Positions 57,369 through 64,000 of a stretch of DNA of 64,000 bases are shown here, in pieces. Both the position numbers and the translations under genes were made by a program. The stretch comes from Natronosalvus amylolyticus (GTDB taxonomy: Archaea > Halobacteriota > Halobacteria > Halobacteriales > Natrialbaceae), in NCBI RefSeq assembly GCF_024298845.1, contig NZ_CP101156.1, positions 2,418,001 through 2,482,000 on the forward strand, read 5' to 3'. A model generated the notes under the pieces. The model saw nothing but the letters and a program-made list of their open reading frames with translations. It was not told the DNA's origin and did no database searches. Each line of letters begins with the position of its first letter. Position 1 is the first letter of the stretch.

Positions 57369-57450
57369 GGCTTCCTCCTTACATTCCTGTGAACCACCAT
57401 GGTCACTATCGTGCTAGTCCCTCGAGGAACCGGCAACTATCTCCGTATGT

Positions 57451-57473
57451 GTTCCAGTGGAAACGAAGGGGTG
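57451..57473 (+). other. ORB motif 1
   Basis: GTTCCAGTGGAAACGAAGGGGTG holds the full dyad TTCCAGTGGAA and the G-string of haloarchaeal ORBs. It is the best match of the set and points rightward. Confidence 0.8.
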
Positions 57474-57550
57474 TTCGAAGGAGTTACTAGATATTTTCGT
57501 CTATTTACTAGAGTGGAAGGAGGAAAAACCCCTAGATTTTGAGATTTGTA

Positions 57551-57580
57551 AACACCCCCACCCCTTCGTTTCGGGTGGAG
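57551..57580 (-). other. ORB motif 2
   Basis: Read on the minus strand, CTCCACCCGAAACGAAGGGG is followed by TGGGGG. It points leftward, so the G-run faces away from the A/T-rich core. Confidence 0.72.
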
Positions 57581-57871
57581 AAGGGAACAAGGGTGGGTGG
57601 GGTGTTGGTGGTTAGAGAGGGGGATTGGGAGATATCAGGGGATGATTTGGGCTCGAGAGGCCGAGAGAAAGAGGATAACGGGAGAATTCGGGCGGTAAGA
57701 GACCGCTAGTAACAGGAAGCGTCTATAGAGAGTTTTCTAGTACTCTCTAGTAACAACAATCAGTTCACCTAGTAACTTCTTGTTTTTGTTGAGGCTACGG
57801 ACCAATTTGTTCTTATCTATAATAAAACCTTCCAGTTCCAAACACCCCCTCCCACCCCCACCTTCGTACTG

Positions 57872-57900
57872 CTCTCCACTCGAAACAAAGGGGTGGGGGG
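57872..57900 (+). other. ORB motif 3
   Basis: CTCTCCACTCGAAACAAAGG is followed by GGTGGGGGG. It points rightward and closes the A/T-rich core from the other side. Confidence 0.78.
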
Positions 57901-58007
57901 CTTCGCAACCTCTATGGTAACAAGCCACATCCATCATTCACCACCCAGTACACTTCTTTTTATCAATCCCTGGACATCGTGTTCGGCTGGTTTTCGGTCA
58001 CGCGACT

Positions 58008-58067
58008 CTCGTATTCTCTCATCGGTTCTCGTATCCTCTCACCGGTTCTCGTAATATCTCACCTCTT
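58008..58067. repeat. Three 20-bp iteron-like repeats beside the origin-like locus
   Basis: Units begin at 58008, 58028 and 58048 with core CTCGTAT[TC]CTCTCA[TC]CGGTT; the third is more diverged. A constant 20-bp period places them on nearly the same face of the helix. They sit 100 bases from ORB motif 3 and 140 bases upstream of the carbonic anhydrase gene. Confidence 0.8.
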
Positions 58068-58205
58068 GTACTCACAGAGATGCAAGGAGGAGCCCACAAC
58101 TGAACTCGTGAGCCATTGAACGTACATTGACCGTCGGCTCTCGCTCGAGAAAATCAGCCACATCCGGTACACCCATTGGGTCCGATTGTGTACGTACGCG
58201 CAGCT

Positions 58206-58964
58206 ATGTGTCCACCGAAGGATTCTACAGCGGACGATTCGACTGACGAAGTCAGTTCGACACTGCTCGAGTTGCTCGAAGGGAACGACCAACACGTTGC
58301 GGGCCTCGAGGATGATTACTTCGACGGTTTGCAGTCGAAACAACGCCCTGATGTGGTGTCGATCTGCTGTTCGGATTCGAGAGTCTCACAGGAAGGGATG
58401 TGGGCGCTCGATCGACCGGGAGCAGTGTTCACCCCCAGTAACATCGGCAATCAGGCATGGGACGATCACGAAGGCGAACGAATCGTCGACGGGAGCCTCC
58501 TCTATCCCGTCCACTATGCGGGAACGGAGGCGATTGCCGTCGTCGGCCACACTGGCTGTGGCGCAGTAACCGCAGCCTATCAGGCTGCAACTGGAGGCAA
58601 TCTCCCGGAACCGGTCGGTGTTGGCAAGTGGGTCGACATGCTCGTCCCTGTCATCGAAGAAGGGCTCGAGAGTGATCTCGTCGATACCGAAGACGAAACC
58701 ACGGGTGACTCTCTCGAAGAGTTCGAAATCATCAATCAGCTCGTCGAGTACAACGTCGACTATCAGATTTCGTTTGTAACCGAATCAGACGATGTACCAG
58801 AAGGTGTCGACACGTTCGGCTTCGTCTACGATTTCCACGGTGTGTACGGTGATGGACAGGGCCGTGCGTATCTCGTCAACTACAACGGTGAGACGAAGCC
58901 GTCTGCAATCGAAGCGATGCTCCCCGACGGTCACGCGGGCGTCACACGAAGTCTCCTCTACTGA
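58206..58964 (+). CDS. Beta-class carbonic anhydrase
   Basis: A 252-residue carbonic anhydrase that interconverts CO2 and bicarbonate. Zinc ligands are C55 of CCSDSR (with D57 and R59 as the conserved dyad), H115 and C118 of GHTGCGAV. The chain has an acidic N-terminal extension and a long acidic loop (about 145-170), a common haloarchaeal trait. ATG 58206 places the start just before MCPPKDS. It is the first gene to the right of the origin-like locus. Confidence 0.93.
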   Translation: MCPPKDSTADDSTDEVSSTLLELLEGNDQHVAGLEDDYFDGLQSKQRPDVVSICCSDSRVSQEGMWALDRPGAVFTPSNIGNQAWDDHEGERIVDGSLLYPVHYAGTEAIAVVGHTGCGAVTAAYQAATGGNLPEPVGVGKWVDMLVPVIEEGLESDLVDTEDETTGDSLEEFEIINQLVEYNVDYQISFVTESDDVPEGVDTFGFVYDFHGVYGDGQGRAYLVNYNGETKPSAIEAMLPDGHAGVTRSLLY

Positions 58965-59071
58965 TCTACTCACCTGTACTGATTTACTCATTGTCAAAAC
59001 TCGAGTGGTATCTCGGCTCTCGGAGACAACAGATCCACCGACAAAAGAGTACAGAGCCACCGACAGACGTT

Positions 59072-59338
59072 ATGCTCATCCAGTTCGAACCCCCGAGCAT
59101 GCCTCGACCGCCACTGTGGGATTCACTCTGGGGAGTTCTCGAGAGTGACACCGGTTTCTACTATGCGATGGGAATTCTCACTATCATCGTCTTCATCGTC
59201 GCGCTCGTTGCTGTCACTATGGTGACCCCTGTCGAGATCGGTCAGGGTGGTTTTCTCGGTATCGTGATCGGATTCGGACTGTTTATGCTGGTCTTTTTCG
59301 TCTCGATTTACGCGCAGCAACTCGAGGACGAAGAATGA
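59072..59338 (+). CDS. Small two-helix membrane protein
   Basis: An 88-residue protein with two clear membrane helices (YYAMGILTIIVFIVALVAVTMV and GGFLGIVIGFGLFMLVFFVSI). Both termini look cytoplasmic, with a Pro-rich N-terminus (PPSMPRPPLWD) and an acidic end (QQLEDEE). No family is recognised. A start at the next Met (59099) is also possible. Confidence 0.65.
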   Translation: MLIQFEPPSMPRPPLWDSLWGVLESDTGFYYAMGILTIIVFIVALVAVTMVTPVEIGQGGFLGIVIGFGLFMLVFFVSIYAQQLEDEE

Positions 59339-59416
59339 CTGCTAGTGACTGGCTACAAACCAGCGAAATCCAATACCGGAACGGTTATCCGTACAGGGCC
59401 GCTCGATTCAAAGGCA

Positions 59417-59611
59417 ATGGCGAAAGGAACCGTTGATTTCTTCAACGACACTGGCGGCTACGGATTCATCGAGACTGAGGATGCGGACGACGACGTTTTC
59501 TTCCACATGGAAGACGTTGGCGGCCCGGACCTGGAAGAAGGACAGGAGATCGAGTTCGACATCGAGCAGGCCCCCAAAGGCCCACGCGCGACGAACGTCG
59601 AGCGCCTGTAA
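59417..59611 (+). CDS. cspA: Cold-shock-domain protein (CspA family)
   Basis: A 64-residue cold-shock domain. GTVDFFNDTGGYGFIET is RNP-1 and DDVFFHMEDV is RNP-2. It binds single-stranded RNA or DNA as a chaperone. The deduced start MAKGTVDFF is standard. CspA proteins are common in haloarchaea. Two T-rich runs lie soon after the stop. Confidence 0.95.
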   Translation: MAKGTVDFFNDTGGYGFIETEDADDDVFFHMEDVGGPDLEEGQEIEFDIEQAPKGPRATNVERL

Positions 59612-59960
59612 GGCGAATTCGCTGAGGTATTGATTTTCAAACTAATTCTCGCCCTCGAGTGGCAACTTCCCCACCGCTCGAGTAACCACTCTCCTCTCTT
59701 CGCTCTGGGTTCGACCCCATTTCCTCTCGAGTTGAAACAGGGGGCCGTTCCCGCATACCACGACTATGCCCCTTCACACCCCGGTTTGGGCCACCCTCGA
59801 GAAACCCGAACCCTAACTTTCCAGTGAGTTCCACTCGAGATTCCCCTCGAGAGACCGGTGTATTTCGAAAGAGGCCGTCGACGAGATTGAGGACGTGAAT
59901 GGGATGGCGAACGAATCCGGATGGGATTTACCTTCCTCCACGCGCAACAGTGACTCGAGT
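59612..59960. other. Gene-free interval between cspA and the cupin gene
   Basis: About 350 bases in which I see no coding pattern, hairpin or repeat beyond several CTCGAG sites. It probably holds the cspA terminator and the cupin promoter. Confidence 0.4.
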
Positions 59961-60341
59961 ATGTCCCATTCGACACCAACTGAAGCGGTTATTCGCCGCG
60001 GAGACGAAATCGAATACGAAACCGTCGAGGCAGCCGATGGACTCGAAAAAGGGGTCCTTATCGCGGATGAACACGGTGCCCCCAATTTCGCCATCCGCCG
60101 GTTTACCCTCGAAGCCGGTTCGGAAGTACCCAAACACACCAACGCGGTCGAACACGAACAGTACGTCCTCGAGGGATCGTACGTGGTCGGAATCGGCGAC
60201 GACGAACACACGGTCGAAGCCGGGGATAGCCTCCTGATTCCGGCCGGCGTCCCCCACTGGTATCGAAACGAGGGTGACGACCAGGGGGCGTTCCTCTGTG
60301 CCGTTCCCAACGGTGACGATGCCATCGAACTGGTCGAATAA
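59961..60341 (+). CDS. Cupin domain protein
   Basis: A 126-residue single-domain cupin. The motifs PKHTNAVEHEQYVLEG (metal-binding H-x-H-like and E) and AGDSLLIPAGVPHWYRNEG (G..P..H..N) form the beta-barrel metal site. Such proteins act as dioxygenases, isomerases or binding proteins; no function can be read from context. ATG 59961 is preferred over an upstream in-frame ATG because MSHSTPTEA directly precedes the first strand. Confidence 0.9.
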   Translation: MSHSTPTEAVIRRGDEIEYETVEAADGLEKGVLIADEHGAPNFAIRRFTLEAGSEVPKHTNAVEHEQYVLEGSYVVGIGDDEHTVEAGDSLLIPAGVPHWYRNEGDDQGAFLCAVPNGDDAIELVE

Positions 60342-60346
60342 CGTTC

Positions 60347-60447
60347 ATAGGGATTATCGTAGCCATCCGGGGATCCCGAAGTCCGGGCTTCGGCGTTATA
60401 TCTCGGTTCTTCGTTGGGAAACTATGAACTCCTACGATAATCCCTAT
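60347..60447. repeat. 101-bp element with perfect 16-bp inverted ends
   Basis: ATAGGGATTATCGTAG (60347-60362) and CTACGATAATCCCTAT (60432-60447) are exact reverse complements. A nested hairpin CCGAAG/CTTCGG lies within (around 60376-60393). It begins six bases after the cupin stop. It is the third element of this architecture in the window; the remaining stretch to 60688 shows no other structure. Confidence 0.8.
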
Positions 60448-60688
60448 CAGTCTCTGGCAAACAACCAGGTGATTGGTTCTCCATCTCAGCCGCGCACCCC
60501 AAGTGATCTCGCGGTTTCCTCCTCGCTCGGGTACCGAAACCGAAATCGCTCGAGCGACTGGATTCGAACCGCGTTGATCCGGCGACAAATCGACGAAAAC
60601 GTCCATCAAATGGCTTCAAATTCTCGCAAACCGGAGTTATCAAATACCCCCTTCAAGTGAGTTCGACGGCCAGGGTCGGATGCGAATC

Positions 60689-61135
60689 ATGAAACGACTA
60701 ACGCTCATCGCAGCCGTCATGGCAGTGCTTGTCGTAACGACCGGCTTCGTCGCCGCAACACCCGGAAACGCGTCGCCAACCGTGGACGCAGATGATAATA
60801 GCACCCCGGTTTCAGCAGAGGACCACGCTGGCAACGCTGATGACCGTGCCCAGAACGCTCACGCAAACGGTTCCCCCGCTGACGTCCAGACACAGGGACC
60901 AAACGCTGAGCTCCCTTCGCAGGTTCCCGATCACGTCTCGGCCATCCATGACACGATCATGTCCTTCCTGGATGGAAGCCTCGAGGGCTCGCTCGGTGAT
61001 GCAGTAAGCGACGTAACGCCGGGTGAGGGTGCGGACGAGAACGGTGACGACGCACACGAAAACAGCGAAGATGCACACGAAAACAGCGACGATGTTGCTG
61101 ATGACCATCAGCAGTCGAACGGACCCGACACGTAG
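60689..61135 (+). CDS. Small exported protein of unknown function
   Basis: A 148-residue protein. Residues 1-24 (MKRLTLIAAVMAVLVVTTGF) form a signal peptide. The mature part is acidic and of low complexity, with ASPTVDADDN near the start and a short repeat DDAHENSEDAHENSDD near the end. No domain is recognised and it has no C-terminal anchor, so it should be released or bound to the surface. An in-frame ATG three codons upstream is also possible. Confidence 0.65.
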   Translation: MKRLTLIAAVMAVLVVTTGFVAATPGNASPTVDADDNSTPVSAEDHAGNADDRAQNAHANGSPADVQTQGPNAELPSQVPDHVSAIHDTIMSFLDGSLEGSLGDAVSDVTPGEGADENGDDAHENSEDAHENSDDVADDHQQSNGPDT

Positions 61136-61386
61136 GCACCGTCAAACGGCTTTGGCCACTGACACACGCCCGTCCCCATCAGGGGACTGAATAACCACCC
61201 GCTGGCGCTTCCTCCTTCCCCTACCGACGATCCGTTAGCCTCGAGTGCTGACGGTGTTGACGGCAGACAAATGGTTCGGTCGCTGCACCGGCTTCGACGA
61301 ATCGGTTGTCAGTTACCGATTCAATCGATTTCGATCCTTATCACCCGTTCCGTGCATTTTAAGCGAGGTGGCAAGTACCAGTGCGT

Positions 61387-62583
61387 ATGAACGGTCGTGT
61401 CGGTGTAACAGTGCTGGTCACGCTGTTTGTTTTCGCCAGTATCGGTCCGGTTGCCGGCGTTCACGGTGCGACCGAAACTGGCGTTTCACAGCCGGAATCG
61501 TTCACGTTCCAGCAGGACCAGATCGACGCGGACGAGGTCCGGATGGACGTCTTCGTCCGGGCCGATGGAACTGCGGAGTGGACACTCGAGTTCTGGGTTC
61601 GTCTCGACGACGACGAGAGCGAGACGGCGTTCGAATCGTTGCAGTCGGATATTCAGGCGGATCCTGACAACTACACCGCCACGATGGCCGATCGGATGAG
61701 AGAGACGGCCGCAACTGCGAGTGACGCGACGGATCGAGAGATGAGTGTCGACAGCTTCGAGGTGGAAACACAGCGCCAGTCGCTCGCTCGCGAGTACGGT
61801 ATCGTTCGGTACACCTTCGACTGGCACGGGTTCGCCGTGGTCGACGATGAGACGATCCGAGCGGGCGACGCTATCGAGGGCATCTACCTGGACGAAGGCA
61901 CGCGGTTGCTCTTCGAGTGGCCCGAGGAATACGACCTCGAGACGGCCGCTCCCGAACCCGACGACGAACGCGATCAAGTGGTTATCTGGCGGGGTGGCGA
62001 CACCGATTTCGTCTCCGGAGAGCCTCGCGTTGTTCTCACTACGGGGACTGGCTGGCTCGGAATGGCTCCCCTCGTCGCCATCGCGCTCGCGGTCGTGGGT
62101 GCCGGGGTTTACGGAGTCTGGTGGTACAGTCGACGCGACCGGAGCGTTGATCCCAGTGAGGTGCCTGGAACGGACTCAGGCACGCAATCTGCGTCCGATC
62201 CGTCACGAGCAGATACCGAGGCGGAGCCATCAGTGGATCACGCCGAGAAACCGACAAGTGAATCCGAAGCCGGTACAGATCGGTCAGAACCACCCAACGC
62301 TGCAGCAGTTGATACGACCCTGCTCAGTAACGAAGAGCAAGTTATCCGGTTGCTCGAGGAACGCGGTGGACGGCTGAAACAACAGACTGTGGTCGAAGAA
62401 CTCGGCTGGACCGACGCCAAAACGAGCAAGGTGGTTACTGGGCTCCGTGAGTCTGGAGAACTCGAGTCGTTCCGCCTCGGTCGAGAAAACGTTCTGTCGC
62501 TGCCGGAGTCAGACGAGGCGAGTGGATCGTCCGAGGATGTCGACGTCGGCGGCGAGGGCGGCGAGGGCGGCGAGCAGGAGTAG
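61387..62583 (+). CDS. Membrane-anchored winged-helix regulator with extracellular domain (DUF7345/DUF7343-like)
   Basis: A 398-residue protein. It has a signal peptide (about 1-25), an extracellular beta domain (about 40-215), one membrane helix (about 222-242, LVAIALAVVGAGVYGVWWYS), an acidic linker, and a cytoplasmic winged helix (about 310-370) with LLEERGGRLKQQTVVEELGWTDAKTSKVVTGLRESGELE. This one-component layout couples an outside sensor directly to DNA. I believe the sensor and winged-helix parts correspond to haloarchaeal DUF7345 and DUF7343. The GTG at 61381 is a less likely start. Confidence 0.82.
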   Translation: MNGRVGVTVLVTLFVFASIGPVAGVHGATETGVSQPESFTFQQDQIDADEVRMDVFVRADGTAEWTLEFWVRLDDDESETAFESLQSDIQADPDNYTATMADRMRETAATASDATDREMSVDSFEVETQRQSLAREYGIVRYTFDWHGFAVVDDETIRAGDAIEGIYLDEGTRLLFEWPEEYDLETAAPEPDDERDQVVIWRGGDTDFVSGEPRVVLTTGTGWLGMAPLVAIALAVVGAGVYGVWWYSRRDRSVDPSEVPGTDSGTQSASDPSRADTEAEPSVDHAEKPTSESEAGTDRSEPPNAAAVDTTLLSNEEQVIRLLEERGGRLKQQTVVEELGWTDAKTSKVVTGLRESGELESFRLGRENVLSLPESDEASGSSEDVDVGGEGGEGGEQE

Positions 62584-62701
62584 CACCGTAAAATCGACAG
62601 ACTGAGCGGTGATTGAAAACAGCGTTGAACCGCGTTGATGATCGTTGAATCGGTCACAACGTCTCGAAGGTATATCACCGATCGTGTACAATGGGGAACT
62701 A

Positions 62702-63349
62702 ATGAACCGATATGCTTCCTCGATCACGCTGATGATCGCGGTGCTCGTGGTGGCGGTGGCGGTTCCGCTCGCTGCCGCGAGTGTTATTTCTGATGACTCC
62801 GTGGAGTCTGAATCCGATGTCGCGGCTGAATCGGTCGCGCCGGGTGAACAGCTCGCAGCAACTATCGGCGCGCAGAACGCCGAAATCGAGGGCGAAGTCA
62901 GCCAACGAGCGTTTGGTCTCACTGTCGCCAATGCCGAAACCGACGAGGCCAAAGCCACGCTCATCGCTGAACGGGTTGCAACGGACGAGACTCGTCTCGA
63001 AGAACTCGAAACCCGCCTCGAAGAGCTACAGGACGACAGAGACGAGGGGACAATCAGCGAGGGTCGCTACCGCGCCGAGGTCGCAACGGTCGTCGCTGAG
63101 ATGGGATCGATCGAGCGACGGGCCGAAATTGCCGACACTGTGGCTGGGGGAGTTCCAGCGGATGTCCTGTCCGAAGCGGGTGTCGATACTGATGCTATCG
63201 AATCGCTTCGAGAGCGGGCTGGAGAACGCGGCGGCTCAGATATCGCAGACACCGCCCAGGAGATCGTCGGTGACGGGGTCGGCGAGTCGATGAGCGACGA
63301 TCGACGGAGCGACCGCGGAAACGAGAGTACAGCGCCGACTGACAGCTGA
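62702..63349 (+). CDS. Exported coiled-coil protein, unknown function
   Basis: A 215-residue protein with a signal peptide or anchor (about 4-28, ASSITLMIAVLVVAVAVPLAAA) and then an alpha-helical mature region. A heptad-like stretch (ETRLEELETRLEELQDDRDEG) suggests a coiled coil, followed by a second helical section. No domain is recognised. It follows the membrane-anchored regulator by about 120 bases in the same direction, a pairing I have a vague recollection of in haloarchaea. Confidence 0.7.
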   Translation: MNRYASSITLMIAVLVVAVAVPLAAASVISDDSVESESDVAAESVAPGEQLAATIGAQNAEIEGEVSQRAFGLTVANAETDEAKATLIAERVATDETRLEELETRLEELQDDRDEGTISEGRYRAEVATVVAEMGSIERRAEIADTVAGGVPADVLSEAGVDTDAIESLRERAGERGGSDIADTAQEIVGDGVGESMSDDRRSDRGNESTAPTDS

Positions 63350-63427
63350 TACTTCCCCATAGATTCCGTATTCCCTGACGCGTCGAAGTTCGAACCGCTC
63401 AAGTAACCCACGCTGTTATCCACGCCC

Positions 63428-64000
63428 GTGTCAAAGCAGGTCCCCGAGGTCGAGACGCTCTTTTGCCACGAAACTGGGAGTGACTACCTCGTCGTCGTCA
63501 CTCGAGATGGCAAACGACTCTTTCGCGCCAAACTCGGCCTCTCGGAGACCTCAGCGGGCCCGCGACCGGCCAAATTCCGCGTCAAACGCGGCTCGAGCGA
63601 GGAACCACGCCAACCCGACGAGTTCGTCGACCTGGCTCGTCGCGCCTCCCGGATCCGTATCTCCGAACAGACCTCAAAAAGCGGGCGAGAGGCTCTCCTG
63701 GAAATGTTCGCGGGATACCAACTCGATGACAAAGCAAAAGCCGTCCGGACCTGCCGCTACTGTGCGTCCTCGGGCCGGTACTCACCGATCACGACCGAGA
63801 CGGCGATCAAGAGCGACGACGACTGGATCTGTACCGACTGTGCTTCTCGCGAACTCGAGCGTGAACTCTCCTACGTCGGCAACGTCACCGGTGCCGCCAA
63901 GGATCGACTCGAGGAACTCATGCTCGAGGTACAAGACCTCGAGCGAATCACAAATCTACTCAAGGGCCGCCTCGATCCCGATCTTACCAAGTTCGACACT
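63428..64000 (+). CDS. N-terminal part of a large protein, probable DEAD/DEAH helicase (truncated by window)
   Basis: GTG 63428 starts 191 codons that run off the right edge with no stop. A beta-rich start (SKQVPEVETLFCHETGSDYLVVVTRD), a zinc ribbon (CRYC ... CTDC), and then a helix-rich section (LERELSYVGNVTGAAKDRLEEL) resemble the N-terminal part of a large haloarchaeal Ski2-like helicase. The ATPase motifs would be beyond the window, so the assignment is tentative. GTG is favoured because no upstream in-frame ATG exists. Confidence 0.55.
   Translation, partial: MSKQVPEVETLFCHETGSDYLVVVTRDGKRLFRAKLGLSETSAGPRPAKFRVKRGSSEEPRQPDEFVDLARRASRIRISEQTSKSGREALLEMFAGYQLDDKAKAVRTCRYCASSGRYSPITTETAIKSDDDWICTDCASRELERELSYVGNVTGAAKDRLEELMLEVQDLERITNLLKGRLDPDLTKFDT

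Larger units (their letters stand above)
57440..57905. other. Replication-origin-like locus (ORB cluster with A/T-rich core)
   Basis: Three boxes match the haloarchaeal ORB core: plus-strand GTTCCAGTGGAAACGAAGGGGTG (57451-57473), minus-strand CTCCACCCGAAACGAAGGGG (57580-57551), and plus-strand CTCCACTCGAAACAAAGGGG followed by TGGGGGG (57874-57900). A degenerate G-rich copy lies on the minus strand at 57870-57841. The inverted pair at 57551 and 57872 flanks an A/T-rich stretch (57690-57840). CTAGTAAC occurs three times there (57706, 57747, 57769) and once inverted at 57483. This arrangement matches archaeal chromosome origins. No orc1/cdc6 gene lies beside it. Confidence 0.75.

Noticed and set aside
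57737-57937. Short minus-strand frame in the origin-like locus
   Set aside because: It crosses the A/T-rich core and an ORB motif and has no sequence resemblance to any family.
60424-60660. A 78-residue frame after the cupin gene
   Set aside because: Its start lies just before the right arm of the 101-bp inverted-repeat element, its composition is Ser/Arg/Asn-rich with no domain, and no promoter is visible.

Overview
The window is 64 kb of gene-dense, high-GC DNA from a halophilic archaeon (class Halobacteria). The deduced proteins are strongly acidic. Twin-arginine lipoprotein signals, Asp/Ser-rich linkers and short or absent leaders are common, and archaeal markers are present: SRP54, Rio1 kinase, type 2 IPP isomerase, XPD helicase, UPF0200/UPF0201 and OapABC. 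CTCGAG is very frequent, which I associate with Natrialba/Haloterrigena-like lineages; that placement is an inference. I see no rRNA, tRNA, prophage or CRISPR array. The layout looks chromosomal, with many single genes and short operons.

Layout. 0-4.3 kb: a phosphoesterase, a small dual-specificity phosphatase, and the coupled glmU-like/glmS pair. 4.6-8.8 kb: two large secreted, membrane-anchored acidic proteins. 9-12.7 kb: a MATE pump, a TauE/SafE exporter and azlCD. 13-17.5 kb: oapA-oapB-oapC, with an intein splitting the P-loop of the OapA GTPase, then an inverted pair of ORB-like motifs and a 30-residue membrane peptide coupled to an unknown gene. 18.2-19.6 kb: an IS1341-type tnpB-only element. 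19.7-25.2 kb: a ferric-iron ABC transporter and a methyltransferase with three DtxR-type operators. 25.2-31.9 kb: small metabolic and membrane genes, srp54, a lipoprotein and the UPF0200/0201 pair. 32-37.6 kb: ligA, rio1, an amphi-Trp protein, glmM and an FMN reductase. 37.8-47.1 kb: cupredoxin, GIY-YIG protein, zinc-ribbon peptide, larB, a histone-fold protein, MBL hydrolase, fni, a regulator, OsmC, an ArsM-like methyltransferase and rpiA. 47.2-57.3 kb: a MacB-type exporter, DUF5518, an AI-2E transporter, a thiamine-type binding lipoprotein, XPD-like helicase and hemL. 57.3-58.1 kb: a gene-free segment with the hallmarks of a haloarchaeal replication origin but no orc1/cdc6 gene. 58.2-64 kb: carbonic anhydrase, CspA, cupin, three secreted or membrane proteins, and the start of a probable helicase.

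How genes fit together. glmS, glmM and the glmU-like gene together supply UDP-GlcNAc from fructose-6-phosphate for surface glycans. The iron transporter genes are divergent around two TTAGG-N4-CCTAA boxes; a third box precedes the methyltransferase and suggests co-regulation. OapA/B/C are the origin-associated proteins, and the GTPase is also known to me as ArvA, linked to archaeal vesicle formation. Their presence with ORB-like motifs here, 41 kb from a fuller ORB cluster, makes replication-linked architecture the most unusual theme of the window. Three intergenic elements with perfect 15-17 bp inverted ends (81, 84 and 101 bp), a 31-bp hairpin-bearing tandem repeat, and 20-22-bp iteron-like arrays next to oapA and next to the origin-like locus are further structures not explained by genes.
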